Source: Pseudomonadota bacterium (GTDB taxonomy: Bacteria; Desulfobacterota; Desulfobacteria; Desulfobacterales; RPRI01). From it: DNA of 64,000 nt. Where the stretch lies: the NCBI GenBank assembly GCA_018817425.1, contig JAHITX010000100.1, positions 1-64,000 of the forward strand. Reading direction: 5' to 3'. Shown here in pieces: positions 1-7,785 of this stretch (its first letter is position 1; each line of letters starts with the position of its first letter). Both the position numbers and the translations under genes were made by a program. Under the pieces are notes generated by a model. The model worked only from the letters and a program-made list of their open reading frames with translations, searched no databases and was not told where the DNA came from.

Positions 1-102
1 CGAATTCGAAGCTATTTGTCGACTTGCCGTAAGCATGGAGTTAAGGCAAGTCAGGCGTTGGAGCTATTGTTTAAAGGCAAATTGCCCGACTTTCTTATGT
101 GA
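1..102 (+). CDS. Transposase C-terminal end (IS66-like), cut by window edge
   Basis: The frame is open from base 1 to a TGA at 100-102 and gives 33 residues containing YLSTCRKHG and ALELLF. I associate this pattern with the C-termini of IS66-type DDE transposases. Only the tail is inside the window, so neither catalytic residues nor intactness can be judged. It marks the left border of an accessory patch. The family assignment is from memory of the motif; the reading frame itself is seen directly. Confidence 0.5.
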   Translation, partial: RIRSYLSTCRKHGVKASQALELLFKGKLPDFLM

Positions 103-284
103 ACGGGAGTATATATTAAAATGACGCTGAATAATTACAATCCCGCTTGTTTTTCGATAACTCCAAAAGGCAGAGAGTATGTCATAAAAAATCTCCTAAT
201 CAGCGGGTGAACTTGACGGCAAATAGCACCGCAAGTTACCCTTATCGTTGGGTCAATTAATTCGGAAGTTCTTTTTGAGGGTAT

Positions 285-1097
285 ATGGATAAGAAAGAAT
301 TATTCAAATTTCATGAAAAGCTGTATTTTCATGAAATAGAATACAGAGACAAAATTACCTCTCGGTTGCAATTGCCCTTAGCTATTTACATTACTTTTTT
401 AAGCCTCCTTGGTTTTATGGTCAGGAACATTAACTTCGCATGTAATAAGGGTTACCTTATTTCATTTCTCCTTTTGTTTACTGTAAGTTCGATTTTGATG
501 ATCGTTGGAATCACCTATTTTATTAAATCATTTTATGGGCATACATATGAGTTTATTCCTACGGCAAATGCAACTGAAGCTTACCGCAAAACATTGAATT
601 CGACCTATGAAGAATACGAGAATAGTGATGAATTATCAAAAACTTATTTAGAAGATTATATGTATACGTATTACCAAGAATGTTCTTCAAAAAATGCAGT
701 TGTGAACGATAAAAAATCTGAAAATTTGCATAAAGCTAATAGTTTTATCGTCTTTGCCGCTATCCCTTTGGTCTTAACATTCCTATCCTTTCATTTTGGT
801 AATATTGACAAAAATATGTCAGAACATGTTGAGGTTATCGAAATAAAGAAGCCGCTTGAAATTAACTTTTCTAAAAATCCACTAGGAGTCGTGATTGTCA
901 ATGGTGAGAAAGGCCAACGGTCTTCAAACATAATAACATTAAATGGAGAATTAAAAATAATGCCTGAAGAAAAAGAAGAGAAGGTGCAACCACCACCACC
1001 ACCACCTCCTCCTCCGCCACCCCCAAAAAGGCTTATCAGAGAAGATGTAAAAATAGGAGACATGATTAGCCGAGATAAAAAAGAAAGGAGTAAATAA
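285..1097 (+). CDS. Three-TM membrane protein with polyproline tail
   Basis: The 270-residue product has two close hydrophobic segments (about residues 29-48 and 57-82), a charged acidic stretch (about 90-150), a third hydrophobic segment (about 155-172) and a C-terminal domain with 12 consecutive prolines near residue 240, followed by a basic tail. A GAGGG ribosome site lies 5-6 bases before the ATG. The stop overlaps the next start (TAATG), so the two are probably translationally coupled. The two-TM-plus-one layout resembles small membrane effectors on genomic islands, but I do not recognise the family and assign no function. The proline run implies a need for EF-P during translation. Confidence 0.8.
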   Translation: MDKKELFKFHEKLYFHEIEYRDKITSRLQLPLAIYITFLSLLGFMVRNINFACNKGYLISFLLLFTVSSILMIVGITYFIKSFYGHTYEFIPTANATEAYRKTLNSTYEEYENSDELSKTYLEDYMYTYYQECSSKNAVVNDKKSENLHKANSFIVFAAIPLVLTFLSFHFGNIDKNMSEHVEVIEIKKPLEINFSKNPLGVVIVNGEKGQRSSNIITLNGELKIMPEEKEEKVQPPPPPPPPPPPPKRLIREDVKIGDMISRDKKERSK

Positions 1098-1213
1098 TGT
1101 CAGAAAAGGATAAAAAAACTACGCCCCCCCCACCCCCACCACCGCCAAAAACAAGATCAGTTAAAGGCGGCGTTGACAAACCAAAGCCCACAGCATCAAA
1201 GGACGATAAATGA
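1097..1213 (+). CDS. Small proline-rich protein, coupled to upstream membrane gene
   Basis: This 38-residue ORF starts in the TAATG overlap with the preceding gene. It reads MSEKDKKTT, then eight prolines, then a lysine-rich hydrophilic tail ending SKDDK. It has no membrane segment. An AAGGAG site sits 6-7 bases before the start, inside the end of the upstream gene. The polyproline tract echoes the one at the C-terminus of its partner, which argues that it is a real gene and suggests that both bind the same kind of partner or arose by duplication of a tail. The function is unknown. Confidence 0.6.
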   Translation: MSEKDKKTTPPPPPPPPKTRSVKGGVDKPKPTASKDDK

Positions 1214-1295
1214 GACTGCTAACAGGCTGGCTGCAAAAGTAATGTATTTCAGACCCACTCAGTTGACAGTCTGTTCCTTTGAAAATGTTTATCCC

Positions 1296-1341
1296 AACCA
1301 CCGCATTCACCAGATGAACTGGTGATGCGGAATGTTATGCC
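1296..1341 (+). other. Bulged hairpin, weakly attC-like
   Basis: CCGCATTCACCAG (1301-1313) pairs with CTGGTGATGCGG (1319-1330) across a 5-base loop, leaving one unpaired T in the left arm. AAC (1296-1298) and GTTATGCC (1334-1341) flank the stem. A single extrahelical base and AAC/GTT ends recall integron attC sites. The outer boxes, however, do not pair beyond AAC/GTT and the spacers are short, so this may be only an ordinary hairpin behind the upstream gene pair. Confidence 0.3.
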
Positions 1342-1422
1342 TTTGGAGGCTCTTAAGCGCCTGAATGTAAATTATGTCTAAACAAGCGGGATTTATGCAA
1401 ATCACACATATTTCCTGAGTAC

Positions 1423-2097
1423 ATGTATGCACATTGTTATGACGTCAATCATTCCTACATTGAGTTTGATGCTGAAAAAGGAAAATATAATAAAAAACGC
1501 AGGAAGGGAGTTTATGAAAAACTTCTATGCAAAAAATGCGAAGAAATAATTCAAGAGTATGAAGATTATGGAAAGTTCATACTGTATGACGATGCTAAAC
1601 CAACAATAGGCGCCACCCCAAAGCCATATACTAATGAAAAATATGACTATAGGCTTTTTAAATTATTTGTATTAAGCCTACTGTGGCGTGCATCTATAAG
1701 CACCCAAAACAGCTTTAAATTTGTATCACTTGGAAAGTATGAGGAAGAACTAAGGGTGATGTTGTTAAACGGTTTGGAGACGCCAATAAACAACTACCCT
1801 ATATGTATGTATCAAACACACATTAATAAAAATCCTTCAAATGGTGTGTTTATGGAAATATATCCATCGAAATCGAAGTATGATGGGAGAACTGTATACC
1901 AGTTTATTGCTGATGGTGTGTTTTTCTTTGTGGGAGTAAGGTTTCATTCATTAAAAATATTTAAACATGGTTCCTGGGTTAATCAAAAAAGAATACAAAT
2001 AGGCTACGATGAGCTAACGAAACTTTTGTCCTTGGTTGACGTTTTTGTAAGATTGCATCGCCAGGGTAAATTTAGTGTATATGAAAAACAGACATAA
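1423..2097 (+). CDS. Zinc-finger/HNH-like hypothetical protein, N-terminus probably lost
   Basis: From the first ATG the product has 224 residues. The same frame stays open upstream from 1357 and encodes ECKLC and CKSHIFPE directly before this ATG; with LLCKKCEEI further on they make the C-x2-C / SHI-PE / C-x2-C pattern of a common HNH-like hypothetical family. No ATG, GTG or TTG occurs in frame between the TAA at 1354 and 1423. A GGAGG at 1346-1350 sits at correct spacing from the GCG at 1357, where a GTG or ATG would be expected. The gene may therefore be inactive, or it may make a shortened protein from 1423. The function is not known. Confidence 0.55.
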   Translation: MYAHCYDVNHSYIEFDAEKGKYNKKRRKGVYEKLLCKKCEEIIQEYEDYGKFILYDDAKPTIGATPKPYTNEKYDYRLFKLFVLSLLWRASISTQNSFKFVSLGKYEEELRVMLLNGLETPINNYPICMYQTHINKNPSNGVFMEIYPSKSKYDGRTVYQFIADGVFFFVGVRFHSLKIFKHGSWVNQKRIQIGYDELTKLLSLVDVFVRLHRQGKFSVYEKQT

Positions 2098-2171
2098 CGT
2101 GGCTGCTGTCGGGCGTTTACTTCCTTTCCAACCGTAATTCTCAATTCCGGCAACTACTCGCCACTAAGGCT

Positions 2172-2462
2172 TTGTATGTGTACTATGAGATGAAAGGGGC
2201 GGTCATGGAATATTCCACATACATAGTGAGAACCGCCAGTGATGTGCTGGAGATCAAACAGTCTATCCTTGACAAGCTTATTTGCATTCAGAGCCACTTT
2301 GCTCCCGTTGCATCTAAAAATGACTATTATCTTGCTGTAGCCTATTTGATCCGCGACAAGATATTGGTGCCATTGGCGAGAACAGCTCGTATCTACTATC
2401 AGAAAGATAGCAGAACTATATATTGTCATGATATTCTGACTATGGAGATGAATTATATATGA
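2172..2462 (+). pseudogene. Glycogen phosphorylase N-terminal remnant
   Basis: The 96-residue frame contains IKQSILDKL, DYYLAVAYLIRD and YYQKDSRTIY, which align in order with the N-terminal region of glycogen phosphorylase (compare the ALKHSIAYKL, FAVRDRLVERW and RQVYYLSMEF blocks of E. coli GlgP). The family is about 800 residues long, so the catalytic and PLP-binding parts are entirely missing. The frame ends in an ATGA overlap with the following START-domain gene, so the remnant now acts at most as a short leader for it. The homology is a recollection of the family motif. Confidence 0.6.
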
Positions 2463-3139
2463 ATCCTGGTTTAGTAAGTAACTCGGTAATCAAAAGAACT
2501 TCTTGGGCTATCTTAATAGCGGCTATGCTTTTTATGTTTTCCACAGTTAATGCTTATGCTTCTGATTCTTTGAATGAAGATGAGAAAAAACTTGTTGATC
2601 AGGGTGAAGTAATTGTGCGTGATGTTAGTATAGATGCTCAACCGGGTAAAACATTTGAGGCAATTGGTTTTATTAATACTTCACGAGAGACTGTTTTGAA
2701 GGTTTTGACAGCGTATGAAAAATACCCGGAATTTATGCCCAATGTCAGTCGGGTCGATATTATTGAAAAGAGAAAGCCTGATGTAGTTCTTCAATACACA
2801 TTGAGTCTGCCTCTTAGAAAAATAAAAAAGTATCGGCTCAAAATGTTAATGACAGAGCCTGATAATCAAACTTTAATATTAAAATGGCAATTACAAAAAT
2901 GGCCCGGCATAAATCCAGCAGAGACCATCAAGGATACAACCGGATATTGGCGTATAGAAGAAGGAACGGAAAATACTTCACTTGTGTTCTACCATGTATA
3001 TACTGATCCTGGCCCTATACCATTCGGTTTGGAATGGATAGTTGATATTTTAAGTGAAAAGAGTGTGCCGGAAGCATTTTTGCAGACAAAAGCCAGAGCT
3101 GAGAAAATTGCTTTGAATAATGGTATAAATGATAAATAA
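2459..3139 (+). CDS. Secreted START/SRPBCC-domain protein
   Basis: The 226-residue product begins with a hydrophobic segment (about 18-32, AILIAAMLFMFSTVNAYA) that looks like a signal peptide or anchor. Residues about 45-215 resemble the RatA/Coq10-type START (polyketide cyclase) fold, including TAYEKYPEFMPNVSRVDII and the late FYHVYTDPGPIPFGLEW. START domains bind lipids or other hydrophobic ligands. Its place ahead of phospholipid-synthesis genes suggests a lipid ligand at the envelope; that role is inference. It overlaps the upstream remnant by four bases. Confidence 0.7.
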   Translation: MNPGLVSNSVIKRTSWAILIAAMLFMFSTVNAYASDSLNEDEKKLVDQGEVIVRDVSIDAQPGKTFEAIGFINTSRETVLKVLTAYEKYPEFMPNVSRVDIIEKRKPDVVLQYTLSLPLRKIKKYRLKMLMTEPDNQTLILKWQLQKWPGINPAETIKDTTGYWRIEEGTENTSLVFYHVYTDPGPIPFGLEWIVDILSEKSVPEAFLQTKARAEKIALNNGINDK

Positions 3140-3201
3140 GAAAATAGCAGCAGAACAGACGTGTTGAGATCCACATAATACTAGTGCAGGGTTAAAAACA
3201 G

Positions 3202-3822
3202 ATGGGGATTACAGGTGGTGATGTCAAAATGAATGGAAGTGAATTTTTCCCGACAATTGATGAAATTGTCGTAGATTGTAAAGCTTTAACATCTATCAAT
3301 CATTCTTGCATGACCAGCAATTGTAAAATTTCGCAAAGCTGTTGTTCTAATTATGAAGTATGTATTAACAGTATTGAATTATCTAATATTATCGGTTTAT
3401 TGCCATATGCATCAAAATACGCAAGAGTTTTAAAATCAGATAAGAGTTTCGGTAATATTTTTGAAGATGAAGGAAGTGATATATATTCAATTGATAAAAA
3501 CAATAAGGAATTTTGTGTTTTTGGATATCGAGGTAAAGGGGCAAAGGTTTTATGCTCTTTGCATAAAGTGGCAATAGATATGAAAATTCCCTTAAAATCA
3601 GTAAAACCATTGGCGTGTATTCTTTGGCCGTTAGCACTGGTAGAATCTGACCCGTTAATTTTATCTATACAAGAAGATGCCTTGCTGTTTCCTTGCAATA
3701 AAAAAAGAACATCTCAGTCTATTGACTTGGATAATAATATAGCTCAAATTATTGAAAATGCTTTTGGCAGTTCTTTTCTTTATCAATTAGAAAAGAGTAT
3801 TGAAGGTCTTTTTGGTACATGA
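3202..3822 (+). CDS. DUF3109-like cysteine-cluster protein
   Basis: The 206-residue protein carries CKISQSCCSNYEVC near residues 34-47, and later GKGAKVLCSLHKVA and KPLACILWPLAL. Together these resemble the metal-chelating cysteine pattern of DUF3109/YkgJ-type proteins, which probably bind zinc or an iron-sulfur cluster; the biochemical role of the family is not established. A second ATG at 3229, preceded by AGGTGGTG, is an equally plausible start. It lies between the START protein and the lipid-enzyme genes on the same strand, with a 140-base gap after it. Confidence 0.6.
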   Translation: MGITGGDVKMNGSEFFPTIDEIVVDCKALTSINHSCMTSNCKISQSCCSNYEVCINSIELSNIIGLLPYASKYARVLKSDKSFGNIFEDEGSDIYSIDKNNKEFCVFGYRGKGAKVLCSLHKVAIDMKIPLKSVKPLACILWPLALVESDPLILSIQEDALLFPCNKKRTSQSIDLDNNIAQIIENAFGSSFLYQLEKSIEGLFGT

Positions 3823-3962
3823 AACGATATTAATACCGGGAATAATACGGCAGGATTTTTTGGAAGTATTATTGTGACCTGATTGAGGAATGAAAAAGAA
3901 GTTCAGATTTAGCACATAAAAATATTAATGTCTGGAATATATAAATTTATAAAGGAAACACT

Positions 3963-4601
3963 ATGCTGTATCTCCAAAAAGGAAACTTTCAGAAAATTAC
4001 ACGTTGGATGGCAGGGCAATGGATGTCTGCAAATCAAGCTACATTTTTTGGTTGTATCTGTATTGTTCTTGTTTCTTTGTCTTTTTATGTCGGGTTAACT
4101 AACGGTAAATTTAGATGGACTTTACTTCTTGTTCCGCTTTTTTTAATTCTTCGTTTGATGATGAACACACTAGATGGAATGCTTGCAAGAGAATATAAAA
4201 CAGGTTCGGTTTTTGGAGAAATATGTAATGAGGGCCTGGATATAATAGGAGATAATATCTGCTATGGAATCCTTTTCTTTGTGCCTGATATTTCAAAAGT
4301 ACCGGTAGTGCTTTTTATTATATTAACGTGGTCAGCAGAATATTGGGGAGTTTTTGGCAACAGTATGCCAGGTGGGGTTCGAAGACATGAGACATTTTTG
4401 GGCGGAAAACCGGACAGAGCGGTCTGGATGGGGCTTATGGCTTTAGTTTTGTACTTTAAACCTGATTTGATTGAATTTGCCGGGTACTATATTTCAGGAG
4501 TTTGTTTTTTTGTGTTCATGACCAGCGTGATTCGAATCAAAAAAATTATTTCTGACTCAAAAGGGAAGAAATATGAATCATATACATGGATAGGAAGATA
4601 A
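3963..4601 (+). CDS. CDP-alcohol phosphotransferase family protein, variant motif
   Basis: The 212-residue multi-pass membrane protein carries the CDP-alcohol phosphotransferase motif as NTLDGMLAR, then G-x3-N-x3-D (GEICNEGLD) at about residues 63-87. The family consensus is D-x2-DG-x2-AR-x8-G-x3-D-x3-D. Two of the four aspartates are therefore Asn here (first and third), while the DG-x2-AR core and the final Asp (the proposed base) remain. The enzyme would transfer a phosphatidyl group from a CDP-lipid to an alcohol. It is followed one base later by a CdsA-like gene, matching the E. coli ynbA-ynbB order. The acceptor alcohol cannot be told from sequence. Confidence 0.8.
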   Translation: MLYLQKGNFQKITRWMAGQWMSANQATFFGCICIVLVSLSFYVGLTNGKFRWTLLLVPLFLILRLMMNTLDGMLAREYKTGSVFGEICNEGLDIIGDNICYGILFFVPDISKVPVVLFIILTWSAEYWGVFGNSMPGGVRRHETFLGGKPDRAVWMGLMALVLYFKPDLIEFAGYYISGVCFFVFMTSVIRIKKIISDSKGKKYESYTWIGR

Positions 4602-4602
4602 A

Positions 4603-5655
4603 ATGAACTTTTATAAAAAAGTACTGCTTGCGTTAATTATTATGGTCTCGTTTTATTTGCTTGCCAGAAAAGATGATGTGGCTATGCTTTATGTAATGAT
4701 CGGCATTGTGGGACTTTTAATGATTTTTTCGATAGTATACAGGTTGCTTGAAAGAAAAAAGTCACATATGGCTGAAGAAATAAAAAACCGAACGATAACA
4801 TGGTGGTGGATGGTTGCGGTGTTCATGCTCGCATTAGCTTTTAACCGGATAGTATCTTTCGTGTTCTTAGGGTTTTTATGTTTCGCTGCATTGAGAGAAT
4901 ATTTTTCTCTTATACCTATGTCAGAGATTGTTGATTCAAAAACACTTTCATTTAAAGACCGTCCTTCAATACTGCTATGCTATATTTCTATTCCTCTAAT
5001 GATATACCTTGCATATATTAAATGGTACGGCCTTTTCATAGTTGCAATTCCTGTGTATGTTTTTCTTTTAATACCAACACTTTTTGTGCTTCAAAACAGA
5101 ACGGAAGGCAGTTTAAAGTCTATAGGGATAATAACGCTCGGCCTTATGTTTTTTGCGCATAACCTGGGCCATTGTCTGTTTATGATAAACATCGGGCCGC
5201 TTTTGATAATGTATTGTTTCGTTCTCACAGAAGTAAGGGATTTATTGTCTTATTGGTTAGGAAAATATTTTGAATCGTTTACTACCAAACTTTCTGATGG
5301 AACGATTAAAAGGTTTTTGGAATGTCGGGTAGCGAAAGATATAAGCCCAAACAAAACCTGGGCAGTAGGATTGTTTTCGTCTTTATTAGTTTCTTTGCTT
5401 TCACTTGTTTTTGTTCCGATAATGCCGGAGTTTAACAATGGCAAATTGAGTTTTGAATATTCTCTTATTATCGGATTTAGTATCGGGATTTTCGGTTTGA
5501 TTGGAGATCTAGTATTTTCAATGGTTAAGAGAGATTTGAAAAGCAAGGACTCAGGAACAATACTGCCAGGTCATGGCGGAATAATAGATCGTGTTGATAG
5601 TCTTGTTTTTACTATACCGATTACCTTTCATCTGATATTTTGGATGTACTTTTAA
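4603..5655 (+). CDS. Phosphatidate cytidylyltransferase (CdsA/YnbB-like)
   Basis: The 350-residue polytopic membrane protein has about eight hydrophobic segments. It ends with the CdsA signature: SMVKRDLKSKDSG, LPGHGGIIDRVDSL (about residues 304-336), where the paired acidic residues bind magnesium. It would make CDP-diacylglycerol from CTP and phosphatidate, the substrate of the preceding CDP-alcohol enzyme. An AGGA ribosome site lies before the ATG, only one base separates it from the upstream stop, and three bases from the next start. A second, housekeeping cdsA is expected elsewhere; this copy looks pathway-specific. Confidence 0.87.
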   Translation: MNFYKKVLLALIIMVSFYLLARKDDVAMLYVMIGIVGLLMIFSIVYRLLERKKSHMAEEIKNRTITWWWMVAVFMLALAFNRIVSFVFLGFLCFAALREYFSLIPMSEIVDSKTLSFKDRPSILLCYISIPLMIYLAYIKWYGLFIVAIPVYVFLLIPTLFVLQNRTEGSLKSIGIITLGLMFFAHNLGHCLFMINIGPLLIMYCFVLTEVRDLLSYWLGKYFESFTTKLSDGTIKRFLECRVAKDISPNKTWAVGLFSSLLVSLLSLVFVPIMPEFNNGKLSFEYSLIIGFSIGIFGLIGDLVFSMVKRDLKSKDSGTILPGHGGIIDRVDSLVFTIPITFHLIFWMYF

Positions 5656-5658
5656 ATT

Positions 5659-6279
5659 ATGTTGAAAAAACTTTTACACGTATTAGGAAGAGCTTTTATT
5701 ACACTATTTCTTGGAGTTGAGAATTCTCCTAAGATAATGGATGAGCAGTTCATTATCGCAGCAAATCATAATTCTCATATAGATGTAATGGTTCTTTTTA
5801 GATTAATTAATATATCAAGAGTGAATAAAGTAAAAACAATCGTGGCAAAAGATTATTTTAACAAAGGGCTTAAAGGTTACATAGCTAAAATTCTTTTTAA
5901 TGCGGTTTTAGTGGACAGAAGCGCATCGGCCATAACGACATTCAAGATATTAAAAAAAGAGCTTGAAGATGGATATTCGCTGATAATATTTCCCGAAGGA
6001 ACAAGGGGAGAGCCGGGTATAATAAATGAATTTAAATCGGGTATCGGCCAGATGTCTTTAGATTTTCCGAATATACCAATATACCCGGTTTATCTATCCG
6101 GTGCTGAAAAAACTCTTCCAAGAGGGACGCGTATTCCTGTTCCTTTCAATATAAAAATGAGCATTCTTAAGCCTATTTACGGAAAAGATTATTTAAGTTT
6201 TCATTCTAAAGAAGGCAGGAAAAAAATAACATCAGAGATTGAACGCAGGATTAATGAAGAAATGGGCCACAGGTCATAA
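5659..6279 (+). CDS. 1-acylglycerol-3-phosphate acyltransferase (PlsC family)
   Basis: The 206-residue protein carries NHNSHIDV (about 37-44, the H-x4-D catalytic motif) and FPEGTRGEPG (about 113-122, glycerophosphate binding), the two diagnostic PlsC blocks. It would acylate lysophosphatidate, or a related acceptor, at the membrane surface to make the phosphatidate consumed by the neighbouring CdsA-like enzyme. It is packed tightly between the cytidylyltransferase and the DUF2867 protein. The length is short but normal for a single-domain PlsC. Confidence 0.88.
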   Translation: MLKKLLHVLGRAFITLFLGVENSPKIMDEQFIIAANHNSHIDVMVLFRLINISRVNKVKTIVAKDYFNKGLKGYIAKILFNAVLVDRSASAITTFKILKKELEDGYSLIIFPEGTRGEPGIINEFKSGIGQMSLDFPNIPIYPVYLSGAEKTLPRGTRIPVPFNIKMSILKPIYGKDYLSFHSKEGRKKITSEIERRINEEMGHRS

Positions 6280-6282
6280 ATA

Positions 6283-7779
6283 TTGGAACCAATAAAAGAT
6301 AGCGAATATCATTTTTGCCGGGACTTGCCCACTATACCCCAGCCTGAAATGGGAAGAATTCTGGTTACCGGAGCCACCGGGTATATTGGCGGAAGACTGG
6401 TGCCGGAACTCATTGAACGGGGGTATCAAGTCAGAATTATGGTCAGGGTTTTGTCTCCAGTCCATCAGGAGCGCTGGCCGGATGCCGAGATAGTTGTAGC
6501 GGATGTGTTAGATGTTGTCGGTCTGAAAAATGCATTTAAAGGAATCCATACAGCCTATTATCTGATCCATTCACTATTGCTTGGAAAAAAATATTTTGAG
6601 TCAGCGGATGTCCAGGGGGCAATTAATTTCAGAAATGCAGCAGAAGAGATGGGTGTTCAAAGGATCATCTATCTGGGAGGGCTTGGAGATCTGCGTTCAA
6701 CCCTTTCACCACATCTAAGAAGCCGTATTGAAGTAGGACGGGAGCTGGAAAAGGGCAAGGTTCCCACCACAATCCTTCGGGCCGCCATTATACTTGGGTC
6801 AGGAAGTGCTTCCTATGAAATTTTAATAAATACAGCCAAAAAAATGCCGATCATACCAATCCCTTTCTGGATGAAGGCCCAGTGCCAGCCTATAGCAATT
6901 AGGGATGTCATAAAATACCTTGTAGGAGCTCTTGAATGTTTTGAAACCACCGGTAAATCATTTGATATCGGTGGTATGGATGTGTTGACTTATGATGAAA
7001 TGCTCCAAATCCTTGCAAAAATGTTTGGAAAGAAAACAATTAGTTTGCCCAGCTTTTTTTCGGGGTTGCGATTTTTCGCCATCCTTGCCAACCTTTTTGC
7101 ACCGGTGCCATGGCCAATCATTCTTGCGCTTTTGGAAGGGCTTAGGAATAATGTGGTGTGCCAGGACAATGCAATTATGAAATTGATTCCATTTAAACCC
7201 TTAACATACAAAGAGTCCATTATCAGGGCCATGAGCCGGGAAGAACAGGATAATGTACACACCCGATGGTCCGATGCCTATCCCCCGGCCCACAGCCTGG
7301 CGATTAAACTAAATGAGTTGAAAATACCCCCTGAATTTATCAAGACATATTCATTGGTAAACACTAAAAATGCAGCGGACATCTTTAGTGCGGTATGCAG
7401 GATTGGCGGTAAGGAAGGATGGTTTCAAAACAACTGGATGTGGCGTTTAAGGGGAATGGCGGACAGCATGCTGGGTGGTGTTGGCATGGTCCGTGGGAGA
7501 CGAAGTTCATCCGAATTGAGAATCAATGACGTTATTGACTTCTGGCGCGTGGAAGACATGAAGCCTGCACGTAAACTTCTTCTGAGGGCAGAGATGAAAC
7601 TGCCCGGAAAGGCCTGGCTTGAATTTGATATTGATCAGAGGGGGTACAGCAATCAATTGTCCATTACCGCCTATTATATTCCCAGTGGTGTTTTAGGAAA
7701 TATTTACTGGTATATGTTTCTACCTTTTCATGGTATTATTTTCAAAGATCTGTTAAAGCAGATAGTAATGAAAGGGTGA
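6283..7779 (+). CDS. NAD(P)-binding SDR-type protein with C-terminal DUF2867
   Basis: The 498-residue product has an N-terminal Rossmann dinucleotide motif GATGYIGGRL (about 28-37) typical of extended/atypical SDR proteins of the YbjT kind. Its C-terminal third (about 350-498, with EGWFQNNWMWRLRG and YWYMFLPFHGIIF) matches my memory of DUF2867. The listed start is TTG at 6283, three bases after plsC; an ATG at 6349 (MGRILVTG) would begin just before the nucleotide fold but has no visible ribosome site. The substrate is unknown. The setting in a lipid operon suggests oxidation or reduction of a lipid-linked group; this is inference. Confidence 0.75.
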   Translation: MEPIKDSEYHFCRDLPTIPQPEMGRILVTGATGYIGGRLVPELIERGYQVRIMVRVLSPVHQERWPDAEIVVADVLDVVGLKNAFKGIHTAYYLIHSLLLGKKYFESADVQGAINFRNAAEEMGVQRIIYLGGLGDLRSTLSPHLRSRIEVGRELEKGKVPTTILRAAIILGSGSASYEILINTAKKMPIIPIPFWMKAQCQPIAIRDVIKYLVGALECFETTGKSFDIGGMDVLTYDEMLQILAKMFGKKTISLPSFFSGLRFFAILANLFAPVPWPIILALLEGLRNNVVCQDNAIMKLIPFKPLTYKESIIRAMSREEQDNVHTRWSDAYPPAHSLAIKLNELKIPPEFIKTYSLVNTKNAADIFSAVCRIGGKEGWFQNNWMWRLRGMADSMLGGVGMVRGRRSSSELRINDVIDFWRVEDMKPARKLLLRAEMKLPGKAWLEFDIDQRGYSNQLSITAYYIPSGVLGNIYWYMFLPFHGIIFKDLLKQIVMKG

Positions 7780-7785
7780 GATACG

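Noticed and set aside
121-210. 29-codon ORF after the transposase tail
   Set aside because: No ribosome site, no family and short; probably noncoding flank.
791-1063. Minus-strand ORF with a polyglycine run
   Set aside because: It is the complement of the polyproline codons (CCN read as NGG) of the real + strand gene; there is no ribosome site and no family.
1215-1341. A complete integron attC site from GCTAAC (about 1219) to GTTATGCC
   Set aside because: The inner L boxes of that longer span do not pair, so only the short bulged hairpin was kept, at low confidence.
2154-2429. Minus-strand ORF opposite the phosphorylase remnant
   Set aside because: The + strand carries the recognisable homology; this is its shadow.
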